From contig RQSC01000015.1 in NCBI GenBank assembly GCA_013416795.1, forward strand, positions 12,381 to 26,958: DNA of 14,578 nt, read 5' to 3'. The position numbers were made by a program, and so were the translations under genes. The DNA is from Prasinococcaceae sp. CCMP 1430. Its lineage: Eukaryota > Prasinodermophyta > Palmophyllophyceae > Prasinococcales > Prasinococcaceae. The notes beneath the pieces are model-generated. The model was not told the origin of the DNA and ran no database searches. It was given only the letters and a program-made list of their open reading frames with translations. This document shows positions 1-7,056 of this stretch, in pieces (the stretch's first letter is position 1; every line of letters begins with the position of its first letter).

Positions 1-32
1 GCCGCCGAGTGCGGGCGGGCGCCCGTGCTCGT

Positions 33-66
<34 letters not shown>
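33..66. repeat. Compound (CG)n(AG)n microsatellite
   Basis: Alternating CG dinucleotides run from about 33 to 48 and continue directly into an AG run to 66. The tract lies about 75 bases beyond the stop codon of the leftward response regulator gene, so it falls in its 3' flank. No gene is visible in bases 1-140. Confidence 0.85.
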
Positions 67-140
67 GGGCGCGTGCGGCGGCCCCGCGCTCGTCGGCGCC
101 GCGGAGGGCGGGCGGGACGCCGGCGCGCAGGCCCGGCGTC

Positions 141-1341
141 TCAATGTTGCCGATGCCCCCCGCCTCGCCCCGGCGCCTGCTGCTGGCCGATGCCGAGCTT
201 CTGCATCGCCTCGTGCAGGGTTTCCGACTCGGCGGCCCCCGCGTCGTCCATCGCGGTCTCAGGGCTCTCGAGCAGCGCGCCGGACTGCCCGATGATCGCC
301 GCGAGCTCGTCGCCCGTGATGGTGTCCGCGCTCACGCGCGCCAGCGCCGACGACACGGCGGCGTGCAGCGCCGACTCGCGCTCGCAGTACTCGCGAAGAC
401 CCGCGACGGGGCACGCGTAGCCGCCGGCAGTCGGCGTGAGGGGGCCGCCGGCGCCGTACTCGGAGCTCCCTGCGCGGTCCGCCGCGCCCGCGCCCTCCTC
501 GCCGGTCGACCGCGACGGGGTCGCGGGACGCGACCGCTGCCAATCCACGGCGTCCACCGCACCGCCCGGGGCGAGGCCCGTCCTCCTCCTCCACGCGTGC
601 GTCCACACGTGCGCAAGCTCCTTGAGCGTGACTGGCTTAACGATGAAGTCGTCCACGCCGTGCCGCAGGCACTCGAGCACCGTGCCGCGGTGCTCGTTGC
701 TCGACATCATCACCACCGGCACGTGCGCCAGCTCCGGGCTCGCGCGCACGTACGTGAGCAGGTCGATGCCGTCGGGGGGGGGCATCATCATGTCAGTGAG
801 GACCTGGCGTGCCGCGGGAGGCGCGGCGTTGGATCGGTTTCGGTTTTGGGGACGGAGTGGGAATCGGGAAGCGGGACGGACCGCCCCGGCGTTGTCGTCA
901 GCCCCTCGGTGACCGCTGGCACCATCGGCACCACTGCTCGCCGCTGGCAGCAGCAGCGCGCGCGCGGCGGCGCGGAAGCCTAGGCGGCAGCGCGTGACCC
1001 GCACGCACCATCGAATACGCCGACGGGTCGGCCTCGAGCGCCTCCATGGCCCCCGCGGCGCTGTCGAGCGCCGTGACCTTGTAGCCGCACTTCTTGAGCA
1101 GGTTGGCGGCGACCATGCGGCTGAGGCGCTCGTCGTCCACGAGCAGCACGTGGAGCGTCGAGAGGTCAACGGTGGAGGCCTCGGGGGGCGCCGCGCTCGC
1201 CGCGCCGGTGGCGTCCTCGGACGGCGCCGTCGTTGCGCGCCAGGGCGTCGAGGTGACGGACGCCGACGCACTGCGCGCGCTCGCGGCGACGCTGCCGGAG
1301 GGCTCGCTCGACCTGCTGGTGTGCAACGCGGGCGTGCTCAC
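141..1341 (-). CDS. Response regulator, PRR-like receiver domain protein (2 exons)
   Basis: This encodes a CheY-like receiver domain protein, which accepts phosphate from a histidine kinase or phosphotransfer protein. The exons are 1009-1341 and 141-803, joined in phase 0 across a 205-nt intron, giving 331 codons if the ATG at 1341 is used. The receiver starts near residue 64: LHVLLVDDE gives the acidic pair D69/D70, VLTDMMMP gives the phosphoacceptor D115 directly after the splice junction, MMSSN supplies the switch Ser, and FIVKP gives the conserved K167. The segment after it, HVWTHAWRRR, resembles the tail of plant pseudo-response-regulator receivers (HVWRR). Unlike those, this one keeps the phosphoacceptor Asp. 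The C-terminal 145 residues are low-complexity, then an Ala/Glu-rich helical stretch; no CCT, Myb or kinase domain is seen. The first 33 or so codons (1244-1341) are antisense to conserved codons of the adjacent dehydrogenase, so the N-terminus is doubtful. The receiver itself is secure. Confidence 0.85.
804..1008 (-). other. Spliceosomal intron in the response regulator gene
   Basis: On the minus strand the intron opens with GTGCGTGC after the codon ATG and closes with CGCCAG. Removing it joins SAYSM to VLTDMMMP and restores an intact receiver domain, which is strong indirect proof. The 3' portion has C/A-rich runs such as CCAAAACCGAAACCG instead of a pyrimidine tract. Confidence 0.9.
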
Positions 1342-1780
1342 GCGGCAGAGCTGGGCGGACGCCGGCGAGTGGGACTACGCCGAGATGCGCAGCACGATCG
1401 ACGTGAACGCCATGGGACCGCTCATTACGGTGCGCGAGCTCCGGCGCGCGCTGGCGCCCGGCGCCAAGGTGCTGCTCGTCTCGTCGCTCATGGGCAGCCT
1501 GGCGGACAACACGAGTGGCGGCATGTACGCCTACCGCATGAGCAAGGCGGCCGCCAACATGGCCTTCGTGTCGCTCGCCAAGGACCTGGGCAAGCAGGGC
1601 GTGGCCGTCGGCATCGTCCACCCGGGCTTCGTGAACACCGACATGACGGGGCCGTACGGCGGCGGCGGCATCAGCGCCGAGGCGGCAGGGAGGGGCGTCG
1701 CCGACCGCGCGGCGGAGCTCACGCTCGAGACCGCCGGGCGGATGGTCGCCGGCAAGACGGGCAAGGTGGAGGAGTGGTGA
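1244..1780 (+). CDS. Short-chain dehydrogenase, sniffer/C-factor-like, N-terminus missing
   Basis: This is the catalytic part of a short-chain dehydrogenase/reductase, an NAD(P)-dependent oxidoreductase fold. Visible motifs are the structural LVCNAG, the catalytic Ser in VSSLMGS, the catalytic YRMSK (YxxxK), and HPGFVNTDMTGP after it. NTSGGMYAYRMSKAA closely matches the carbonyl reductase/sniffer/C-factor subgroup, as does the short C-terminus after the TDM motif. About 60 residues expected at the front, including the TGxxxGxG cofactor loop, are absent. The open frame continues upstream to an ATG at 1115, but that stretch is antisense to the receiver domain and resembles no SDR. A CAG at 1241-1243 just before GVEVTD could be a splice acceptor, so 1244 is taken as the exon start. 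No exon for the missing part is visible in the window. Either the first exon lies elsewhere, or the gene or assembly is broken. Confidence 0.8.
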   Translation, partial: GVEVTDADALRALAATLPEGSLDLLVCNAGVLTRQSWADAGEWDYAEMRSTIDVNAMGPLITVRELRRALAPGAKVLLVSSLMGSLADNTSGGMYAYRMSKAAANMAFVSLAKDLGKQGVAVGIVHPGFVNTDMTGPYGGGGISAEAAGRGVADRAAELTLETAGRMVAGKTGKVEEW

Positions 1781-2057
1781 GGCGCCGGAGCGCGTTGGAC
1801 CGCCCATTCGCCCGCACGCGCCCACGCCTGTGCACACGTGCGCCCACGCGTGCGCAGCGTGCACACATACAGTACAGTAGTAGTCTATACACACACACAC
1901 GCGCGCGCTCGCGCGGTGTGCACGCACTGTACATACACACACCGTCTGAGAAAAGGAGAAAAATGTCTTTATAAGTTGTGCGTGCTTCGCGCAGCGGTCA
2001 TCAGGCGCGCGCGCTCGGGCGCCCGGGCCGCCCGTGCGCGCTCCTCCCCGCCGGCCT
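1781..2057. other. Convergent 3' intergenic region with (AC)n tract
   Basis: This spacer lies between the 3' ends of the rightward dehydrogenase and the leftward citrate synthase. It holds an (AC)n run near 1891-1902, GC dinucleotide runs around it, and an A-rich patch at 1950-1965 (GAGAAAAGGAGAAAAATG). I see no gene and no clear poly(A) signal such as AATAAA. Confidence 0.7.
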
Positions 2058-3875
2058 TCACTTGCCCGCGAAGTTGAAGGGCGCGAGCCTGCGCCTGGTG
2101 GCGTTGGAGACGGGGATGTTGGCCATGTCCGCCTCCTCGGCGCCCTCCCTGCGCGCGTCGACGGCGACGTACTCGCGCAGCCACGCGCCCTGGTACACCT
2201 GGTGCGGGCGCACGATCTTGGTGTCGGGGTCGTCGAGGCTCTCGCGCCAGTGCGCGAGGTAGCCCGCGGCGCGCGGGATGGCGAAGAGCACCGTGAAGAA
2301 CTCCGGCGGGAAGCCCAGCGCGCGGTAGATGAGGCCCGAGTAGAAGTCCACGTTGGGGTACAGCTTGCGCTTGACGAAGTACTCGTCGGCGAGCGCCGCC
2401 TTCTCCAGCGCCACGGCGATCTCGATGAGCGGGTCGCGCCCCACGATGGAGAAGACCTCCTCCGCCAGCCCGCGGATGATCTTCGCGCGCGGGTCGTAGT
2501 TCTTGTACACGCGGTGGCCGAAGCCCGAGAGCCTGCGCTTGCCGGCCTTGACGCCCTCGAGGAAGGCCGGGATGTTGTCGGCCGAGCCGATCTGCACGAG
2601 CATCTTGAGGACGGCCTCGTTGGCGCCGCCGTGCAGCGGCCCGTAGAGCGCGCCCACGGCGCCCGCCACGGCGGTGTACACGTCGACGCCCGACGACGCC
2701 AGGTGGCGGCACGCCGCCGTGGAGCAGTTCATCTCGTGCTCGGCGTGCAGGATGAAGAGCACCTCGAGCGCGCGCGCCAGGCGCGGGTGCGGGCGGTAGT
2801 CGGCGCGGCCCATGCCGTCGAGCATGTACAGGAAGGACTCCGCGTAGCCGAGGCCCTGCGGCGGCATCTGCAGCTGGCGGCCCGAGCGGCGGTGGTAGGC
2901 GAGCGCGGCGAGCGCGGGCATCTTGCCGATGATGCGCACCACCTGCTTGTCGCGGATCTCCGCCGAGGCGTAGATGTCGCCGCCCTGCAGCGCGGGGTTC
3001 TGCTCGGGGTGGAAGGCGGAGAGCGCCGTGAGCGCGGTGATGATGGTCGCCATGAAGTGCGAGTCGTGGGGCAGCGCCGCCACGGCCTCCACCACGCCGT
3101 CGGGCAGCGCCGAGTGGCGCATCACCGCCGACTCCCACGCGGCGCCCTGCGCGCGCGTCGGCAGGTGGCCGTACTGCAGCAGGTACGCCGTCTCCAGAAA
3201 GGTGGAGCGCTCGGCGAGCTCCTCGATGGGGTAGCCGCGGTAGCGCAGCACGCCCTTGCCGCCGTCGATGTACGAGATCGTCGAGCGGCACGTCGCCGTG
3301 TTGGTGCACCCGGGGTCGAAGAGCTTCAGGCCGGCGCCTGCGCGGGCGCGCGTCGTGTTGTTGTGGTGTGCGTTTGTTGTGGTGCGCGTGTTTGTTGCGT
3401 GTTTGTTGTGCGTGTTTGTTGCGTGTTTGTTGTGTGTGGGGAGGGGGGGCGCGGGGCGGCGCAGGGGGTGGCAAGGCCGTTGCGGAGGGCCGTCAGCGCG
3501 CGGACGGAGCGCGCGCGCATGCGCTGGCGAGCGATGCTACTATGCCGCGGGGAAAGGTGCGAAGAGCGCGGTCCCACCCCTTCGCTGGGCGCCGCTCACG
3601 GGACGGCCGCCGCGCTCAACACCCGCGCACACGGACGCGCGGGCGCCGCTCGCTCGCTCGCTCGCACGCGCGCACCGTCGCCCCCCGCGGTGATCTTCTT
3701 GAGGTCAGCGGCGCGCACGGTGCCGTCCTCGGAGATGGCCACCTCGTAGCTCTTCCCCGTGCGCCTGTCGGTGACGGCGAGCGCCCCCGCGCCGCCCGCC
3801 GGCGCCGGCTGCCTCCCAGTGCTTCTCCATGAGCACCTCCTGCGCCGCGCGCCGCGCCGCCGCCGCGTCCGCCAT
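2058..3875 (-). CDS. Citrate synthase, type II (bacterial/peroxisomal-like)
   Basis: Citrate synthase condenses acetyl-CoA with oxaloacetate to citrate, in the TCA cycle or the glyoxylate/peroxisomal route. The main exon (2058-3337) covers nearly the whole enzyme: [20 protein letters not shown] and [11 protein letters not shown] at the start, [12 protein letters not shown], the active-site GPLHGGANE and [14 protein letters not shown] histidines, and the catalytic Asp in PNVDFYSG. The upstream exon carries [14 protein letters not shown] and [12 protein letters not shown], typical of the N-terminal strand region of this family. It joins through a phase-1 intron at 3338-3675. The likely initiator is the ATG at 3873-3875 ([20 protein letters not shown]), in a GCGGCGATGG context. 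However, that frame and the LAVTD frame differ by one base near 3785-3810, which needs a sequence error, a very short intron or a different first exon. The protein ends FNFAGK, with no PTS1 tripeptide, and no clear mitochondrial presequence is seen. The predicted length of about 490 residues is normal for eukaryotic members. Confidence 0.93.
3338..3675 (-). other. Citrate synthase intron with AACAAACACGC-type repeats
   Basis: The donor is GTGCGCGC after GGCGACG, and the acceptor is CCGCGCAG. It is a phase-1 junction that restores [13 protein letters not shown]. The last 100 bases of the intron are a run of degenerate AACAAACACGC and AACAAACGCAC units on the minus strand instead of a polypyrimidine tract. 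The 5' part has GAGC repeats. Confidence 0.88.
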
Positions 3876-3956
3876 CGCCGCGCAGGAGGACGACGTGCGC
3901 CACCGGAGCCCTCCAACCCCACAAGAGAAGAGACCTCCCTCCCTCCCCTTCACCCA

Positions 3957-3990
3957 CCCACAACACCCACACCCACACCCACACCCGCCC
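3957..3990. repeat. CCCACA-type simple repeat upstream of citrate synthase
   Basis: Repeated CCCACA units on the plus strand (GT/GGG-rich on the minus strand) lie about 80 bases ahead of the proposed citrate synthase ATG. With the C/T-rich stretch at 3925-3955 this forms the 5' leader or promoter region. No specific promoter element is recognised. Confidence 0.6.
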
Positions 3991-4033
3991 CGCACCACAC
4001 CGCGCGCGCTGTGTGGCGCCCGCAGCAGCACCA

Positions 4034-4065
4034 CTTTTTTTCTTTTTTTTTCTTTTTTTCTTTTT
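4034..4065. repeat. T-rich tract, first composite repeat copy
   Basis: Runs of seven to nine T are interrupted by single C; on the minus strand this is an A-rich tail. It borders the conserved 25-nt module at 4068-4092 in the same way as the second T-rich tract at 4280-4314 borders 4316-4340. Confidence 0.85.
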
Positions 4066-4067
4066 CA

Positions 4068-4092
4068 GTGCCCAGTCACGTTCGATCGAACC
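4068..4092. repeat. Conserved 25-nt module, copy 1
   Basis: The sequence starts GTGCCCAG and contains CACGTTCGA. It matches 4316-4340 at 22 of 25 positions by eye, and both copies sit between a T-rich tract on the left and a shorter T-run on the right. Read on the minus strand it contains GGTTCGATCG, loosely like a tRNA-type box B; that resemblance alone proves nothing. Confidence 0.75.
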
Positions 4093-4100
4093 TCTCTTTT

Positions 4101-4222
4101 TTCCCAATCGCATGCGATTTGACATGTGCGTTCCCAACCGATGCGGTGTGATACGCCGCATGCGATGCATGCGATGCGCGCGATTTGATACACGTACGCC
4201 CAACCAACGCGGTTTGATATGA
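4101..4222. repeat. Minisatellite, short block (66-bp unit)
   Basis: The CCCAACC landmark occurs at 4133 and 4199, 66 bp apart, each followed by a GCGGTNTGAT element; the full unit between them also has CGCATGCGATGC and GCGATTTGATA elements. This is a shorter version of the array at 4449-4810. Confidence 0.85.
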
Positions 4223-4244
4223 CTCACTTTTTTTCCCCTTTTTT

Positions 4245-4267
4245 TACAGCATTCTTACAATGCTGTA
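4245..4267. repeat. Perfect 9-bp inverted repeat
   Basis: TACAGCATT at 4245-4253 pairs with AATGCTGTA at 4259-4267 around a 5-nt loop. It lies between two T-rich tracts, at the boundary of the two composite repeat copies. It could form a hairpin in RNA or mark an insertion edge. Confidence 0.7.
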
Positions 4268-4279
4268 GACCACAACTGT

Positions 4280-4314
4280 ATTTTTATTTTTATTTTTATT
4301 TTATTTTTATTTTT
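4280..4314. repeat. ATTTTT-type tract, second composite repeat copy
   Basis: Repeated ATTTTT units appear on the plus strand, and an (AAAAAT)n tail on the minus strand, immediately left of the second conserved module. On the minus strand the order is minisatellite array, module, A-rich tail, which resembles the 3' end of a short retroelement. Confidence 0.8.
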
Positions 4315-4315
4315 G

Positions 4316-4340
4316 GTGCCCAGCCACGTTCGAACGCACC
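4316..4340. repeat. Conserved 25-nt module, copy 2
   Basis: This is the second copy of the module at 4068-4092, with three differences visible by eye. It begins GTGCCCAGCCACGTTCGA and is followed by a T-run to about 4360. Confidence 0.75.
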
Positions 4341-4448
4341 TTTTCTTTTTTTTTTTTTTGCGCGCGCCCCGGCAGGCGCCGCGCGCGCGCGCGCGTGCGC
4401 GCTGACATGGCGCGAAAAGATCAGAGATCCAAACCGCCCCACTCGCAC

Positions 4449-4810
4449 GCGATTTGATATATGCGATCCCAACCAACGCGATTTGATATAACGCATGCGA
4501 TGCGTGCGATGCGCGCGATGTGATACACGTGCGCCCAACCAATGCGGTTTGACATGCCGCATGTGATACATGCGATTTGATCGGCGTACGCCCAACCAAT
4601 GCGATTTGATATAACGCATGCGATGCACGCGATGCACGCGATTTGATATACGTACGCCCAACCAATGCCGTTTGATGCGGTCCACGCGATGCACGCGGCG
4701 TGACGGGCGCGTTCCCAAACAAATGCGGTTTGACATGCCGCATGCGACGCACGCGATGCACGCGATTTGATACACGTGCGCCCAACCAATGCGGTTTGAT
4801 GTGCCGCAGC
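4449..4810. repeat. Minisatellite array, 66/57-bp higher-order units
   Basis: CCCAACC/CCCAAAC landmarks at 4468, 4534, 4591, 4657, 4714 and 4781 give spacings of 66, 57, 66, 57 and 67 bp. The 9-bp difference equals one CGATGCACG subrepeat, which occurs once or twice per unit. Each unit combines a GCGATTTGAT-like box, a TACGTACG/CACGTGCG box, CCCAACCAATGCGGTTTGA, and a palindromic CGCATGCG. Because 66 and 57 are multiples of three, long open frames on the minus strand here are by-products of the repeat and are not called as genes. Confidence 0.9.
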
Positions 4811-4888
4811 GTCCGCCTGCGCGGGCGTGCAGTCCCACTGTCCTGTACAGTGCTGTGTGCACACACGTACATACATACATACAGTATG

Positions 4889-5083
4889 GTAGTTAAGGTT
4901 TGAGTGTTTTGGGTGAAACCACGGATATAGGGTATACACATGATGAGATTCTCTTGCGTTTTGATGGGGAGTTCGGTACGGTCCTATGCATAAACGTAGT
5001 TAAGGTTTGAGTGTTTTGGGTAAAATCAAGGGTATAGGGTATACACATGATGAGATTCTGATGCATTTTGATGGGGAGTTTTG
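4889..5083. repeat. Two-copy direct repeat, 107-bp period
   Basis: A segment of about 88 bases starting GTAGTTAAGGTTTGAGTG occurs at 4889-4976 and again at 4996-5083. Both contain GGTATACACATGATGAGA and end in TTTTGATGGGGAGTT, with about ten mismatches by eye. The 19-base spacer is not repeated. It is less GC-rich than its surroundings and carries no recognised gene. Confidence 0.9.
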
Positions 5084-5614
5084 TGCGGGAGCGGGAGCGT
5101 GTGGGCGGCACACGCGCAGAGCTGCGGCGCGGGCGTGCGGGCAGGGGTGGGGGGTGGGGGGGGTGGGAGCAGGCGTCCTGTGCCTCGTCTCGTCCCCTGC
5201 CCCGCGCTCCTGTCCGCCGCCTGGCTTTCCCCCTGCGCTGGGTGCGTGGCGCGCGCGCGCCGCGGCGCCACACACGCACGTGGGCGAGTGCGGGCGGCGC
5301 TCGCGCGAAGCGGTGACGGTGACGGTCGCGATGCCGGCGCCGCGCGCGCGCTCTGGCGCGCACGCGCTAACCTCCCCCTCCCCCCTTCATCTCTGCGTTT
5401 TTTTTGTTTTTTTTTTTGAGCGCGCGCAGCGCTTTCCGGCCGACACGCGCCGCCCCGCGATTCCGCGCGCGGCGCCAACACCGTTTCGAATCCGCCGCGC
5501 GGCGCCTCCGCTCGCCTCGCGAACGCCGCGTTTTCCTGCCGGAAAAAAAAACGCGCGGAATTCGCCGAAAATGGCGAGGTGCCAGACTGTGGTATCGCGA
5601 GAACATCGGATGTT

Positions 5615-5662
<48 letters not shown>

Positions 5663-6185
5663 GCAGCGGCGTCTGCAGCGGCAGCGGCGGCAGCAGCATC
5701 GGCAGCAGCATTGGCCCAGGCGTGCTGTGCCGCCGCGTGGCGCGAAAACCTCCGTCCCGAAGCGGGTGAATGATCCGGAGCGCGGCGCGGGGAGGTTCGA
5801 GTGAGGAGGGGGCGTGGAGGCGCGGGCGGGCAGAGGGCAGAGGCCAGCCGGGGTGCCGACCGAGGCGGGCGTCGTCCGTTCGGCTCTGGTCGGTGTGGCG
5901 TCGACACTCGCCGTCGATCAAAGCGAGGGTGCAAAGTAGCCGTGTGCGCCGTCTGGCTGGTGGCGTGGCGCGCGGTGGCGTGCCGTGACGTGCGTTTCAA
6001 TTCATTTTGGTTTTGAGTTCCCCCGCACAGACACAAACACGCGCCCAACTCTGTCGCGCGAGCCCCTCGGGCGCGAAGCGACAGGGAGAGGGCGGGGGCG
6101 CTGCCTCACCACCAGCAGCGACACCACCGATCAGCCGACGTGCCTTGCTGCCCCCCTTCGCCTCCGAGTCCCCGCGCGGCTGTAG
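5084..6185. other. Gene-poor region upstream of the CREG-family exon
   Basis: No protein-coding exon can be supported here. The stretch holds a G-rich patch (5149-5167), T-runs at 5399-5417, a C-rich tract, and the CAG microsatellite at 5616-5708. The missing first exon of the CREG-family gene probably lies somewhere here, but I could not identify it. ORFs through the CAG tract encode only poly-Gln, poly-Ala or poly-Leu on either strand. Confidence 0.6.
5616..5708. repeat. CAG/CTG microsatellite
   Basis: One CAA is followed by 14 uninterrupted CAG units (5619-5660) and then by imperfect CGG/CAG units to about 5708. A short ORF would read through it as poly-Gln (MLQQQQ), but there is no recognisable domain on either side, so it is treated as non-coding. 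Confidence 0.9.
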
Positions 6186-6769
6186 GCACCGGCGCGGGCG
6201 CTGCGCATGACGTGGCCGCGCGCGCGCGCTGGGTGGCCGCGTCGTCGCTCTGGTGCTCGATCGCCACGACGTCGGTGTGGCTCGAGGGCCGCGCCTGGGG
6301 CAACGTCCGCAGCGTGGCCGACGGTGCCACGCACGGCGAGGCCACGGGGCTGCCCGTGCTCTACCTGCCGACGCCGGACCTGACCGCCGTCGACGTGCGG
6401 GCCGACCCGCGCGTCACCATCAGCCTCAGCGAGGCGGCGCTGCCCGAGCGCGTCGCGGGCGGCCAGGTCTGCGGCGGGGCGGACCCCGAGGACCCCACCT
6501 GCGCGCGGCTGCACCTGCGCGGCTCGCTGCGCGCGCTCGACGGGGACGAGAAGGCCGACGCCGAGCGCGCCCTGGGCGCGCGCCACCCCCACGCCCCTTG
6601 GCTCGGCAAGGGCGGCGCGCACACCGGCGGCAAGTACTACACCATCGAGCTGTCCTCGATCGAGTTCCTCGACTTCTACGGGGGCTTCGCCGACCTCAGC
6701 GTCGACGAGTACCTCAAGTGGACGCCGCCGGCGGCCGGCGCCGCCGGCGCCGCGGTCGCCGCTAGGTAG
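6186..6769 (+). CDS. CREG-family protein (PNPOx-like beta-barrel), 5' exon missing
   Basis: CREG proteins are secreted or endolysosomal glycoproteins with a flavin-oxidase-like split barrel that usually does not bind FMN. The reading frame shows the family order: ARWVAASSLWCSIATTS, then GRAWGNVRSVADG, LPVLYLPTPDLTAVDV, DPRVTISLSEA, a Cys pair spaced as in CREG (CGGADPEDPTC), LRGSLRALDGDE, ARHPHAPW, and the C-terminal IEFLDFYGGFADLSVDEYL. The frame opens at a GTG at 6140 and contains no Met at all before the TAG stop, so a further 5' exon with the start codon and probably a signal peptide is required. The best acceptor is GGCTGTAG ending at 6185, after a pyrimidine-rich stretch; the exon then enters in phase 1. 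The C-terminal tail is Ala/Gly-rich. The family call is firm and the 5' end is inferred. Confidence 0.85.
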
Positions 6770-7056
6770 GTAAGGGGCAAGCCAGTGAGCGAGTGGCACA
6801 GTCCAGCGCTTCTGACCGCCGCGAGGGCGTCTGCGGGAGATAAGGGGCTCTCTTATGTATCTAAGTCGTTCACAAGAATGTGTGTCTACCTCTGCCCCTT
6901 GTTGCAAGGACGTGTGCGGTGTGGCGCAGGCGCAGTGCACCGGCGGTGTCGTGCACGAGAGTGCGCGCACAGATGTGCAGGGTATCACCGCTTGAGCAGC
7001 GGCCTCTCTCAGTCTCGGACATGATCGGTCAGTCGCGCAAGTGGTTGAGCAACGAG
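6770..7056. other. Convergent 3' intergenic region
   Basis: This region separates the 3' ends of the CREG-family gene and the leftward ankyrin gene. It is less GC-rich than the coding regions. No gene is seen, except that the ankyrin reading may continue to 7029 in another frame. Confidence 0.5.

Noticed and set aside
1115-1243. N-terminal extension of the dehydrogenase from the ATG at 1115
   Set aside because: The residues are the reverse complement of receiver-domain codons and lack the TGxxxGxG motif.
2034-3749. 571-codon plus-strand frame
   Set aside because: It is the antisense of citrate synthase. Very high GC3 removes stops from the complementary strand, and no domain is visible.
4068-4340. 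Box-B-like GGTTCGA in the two modules as evidence for tRNA-derived SINEs
   Set aside because: Only a short partial match, with no box A seen at a suitable distance. Kept as a repeat module, not called a SINE.
4449-4810. CRISPR array
   Set aside because: Units are contiguous and diverged with no unique spacers, and the genome is eukaryotic.
4255-4941. Long minus-strand open frames over the minisatellite, with SNRIGW/HWLG-type peptide repeats
   Set aside because: Most repeat units are multiples of three (66 and 57 bp), so any frame without a stop in one unit stays open. Two frames are open at once and the peptide has no recognisable domain.
5480-5500. TTCGAAT flanked by GC-rich bases, like a tRNA T-arm
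   Set aside because: The flanking five bases do not pair, and no acceptor or anticodon stem is found at the right distances.
5026-6048. 340-codon minus-strand frame with poly-Ala
   Set aside because: Its only notable feature is the translated CAG/CTG microsatellite. The rest is Arg/Pro/Ala-rich shadow sequence typical of non-coding GC-rich DNA.
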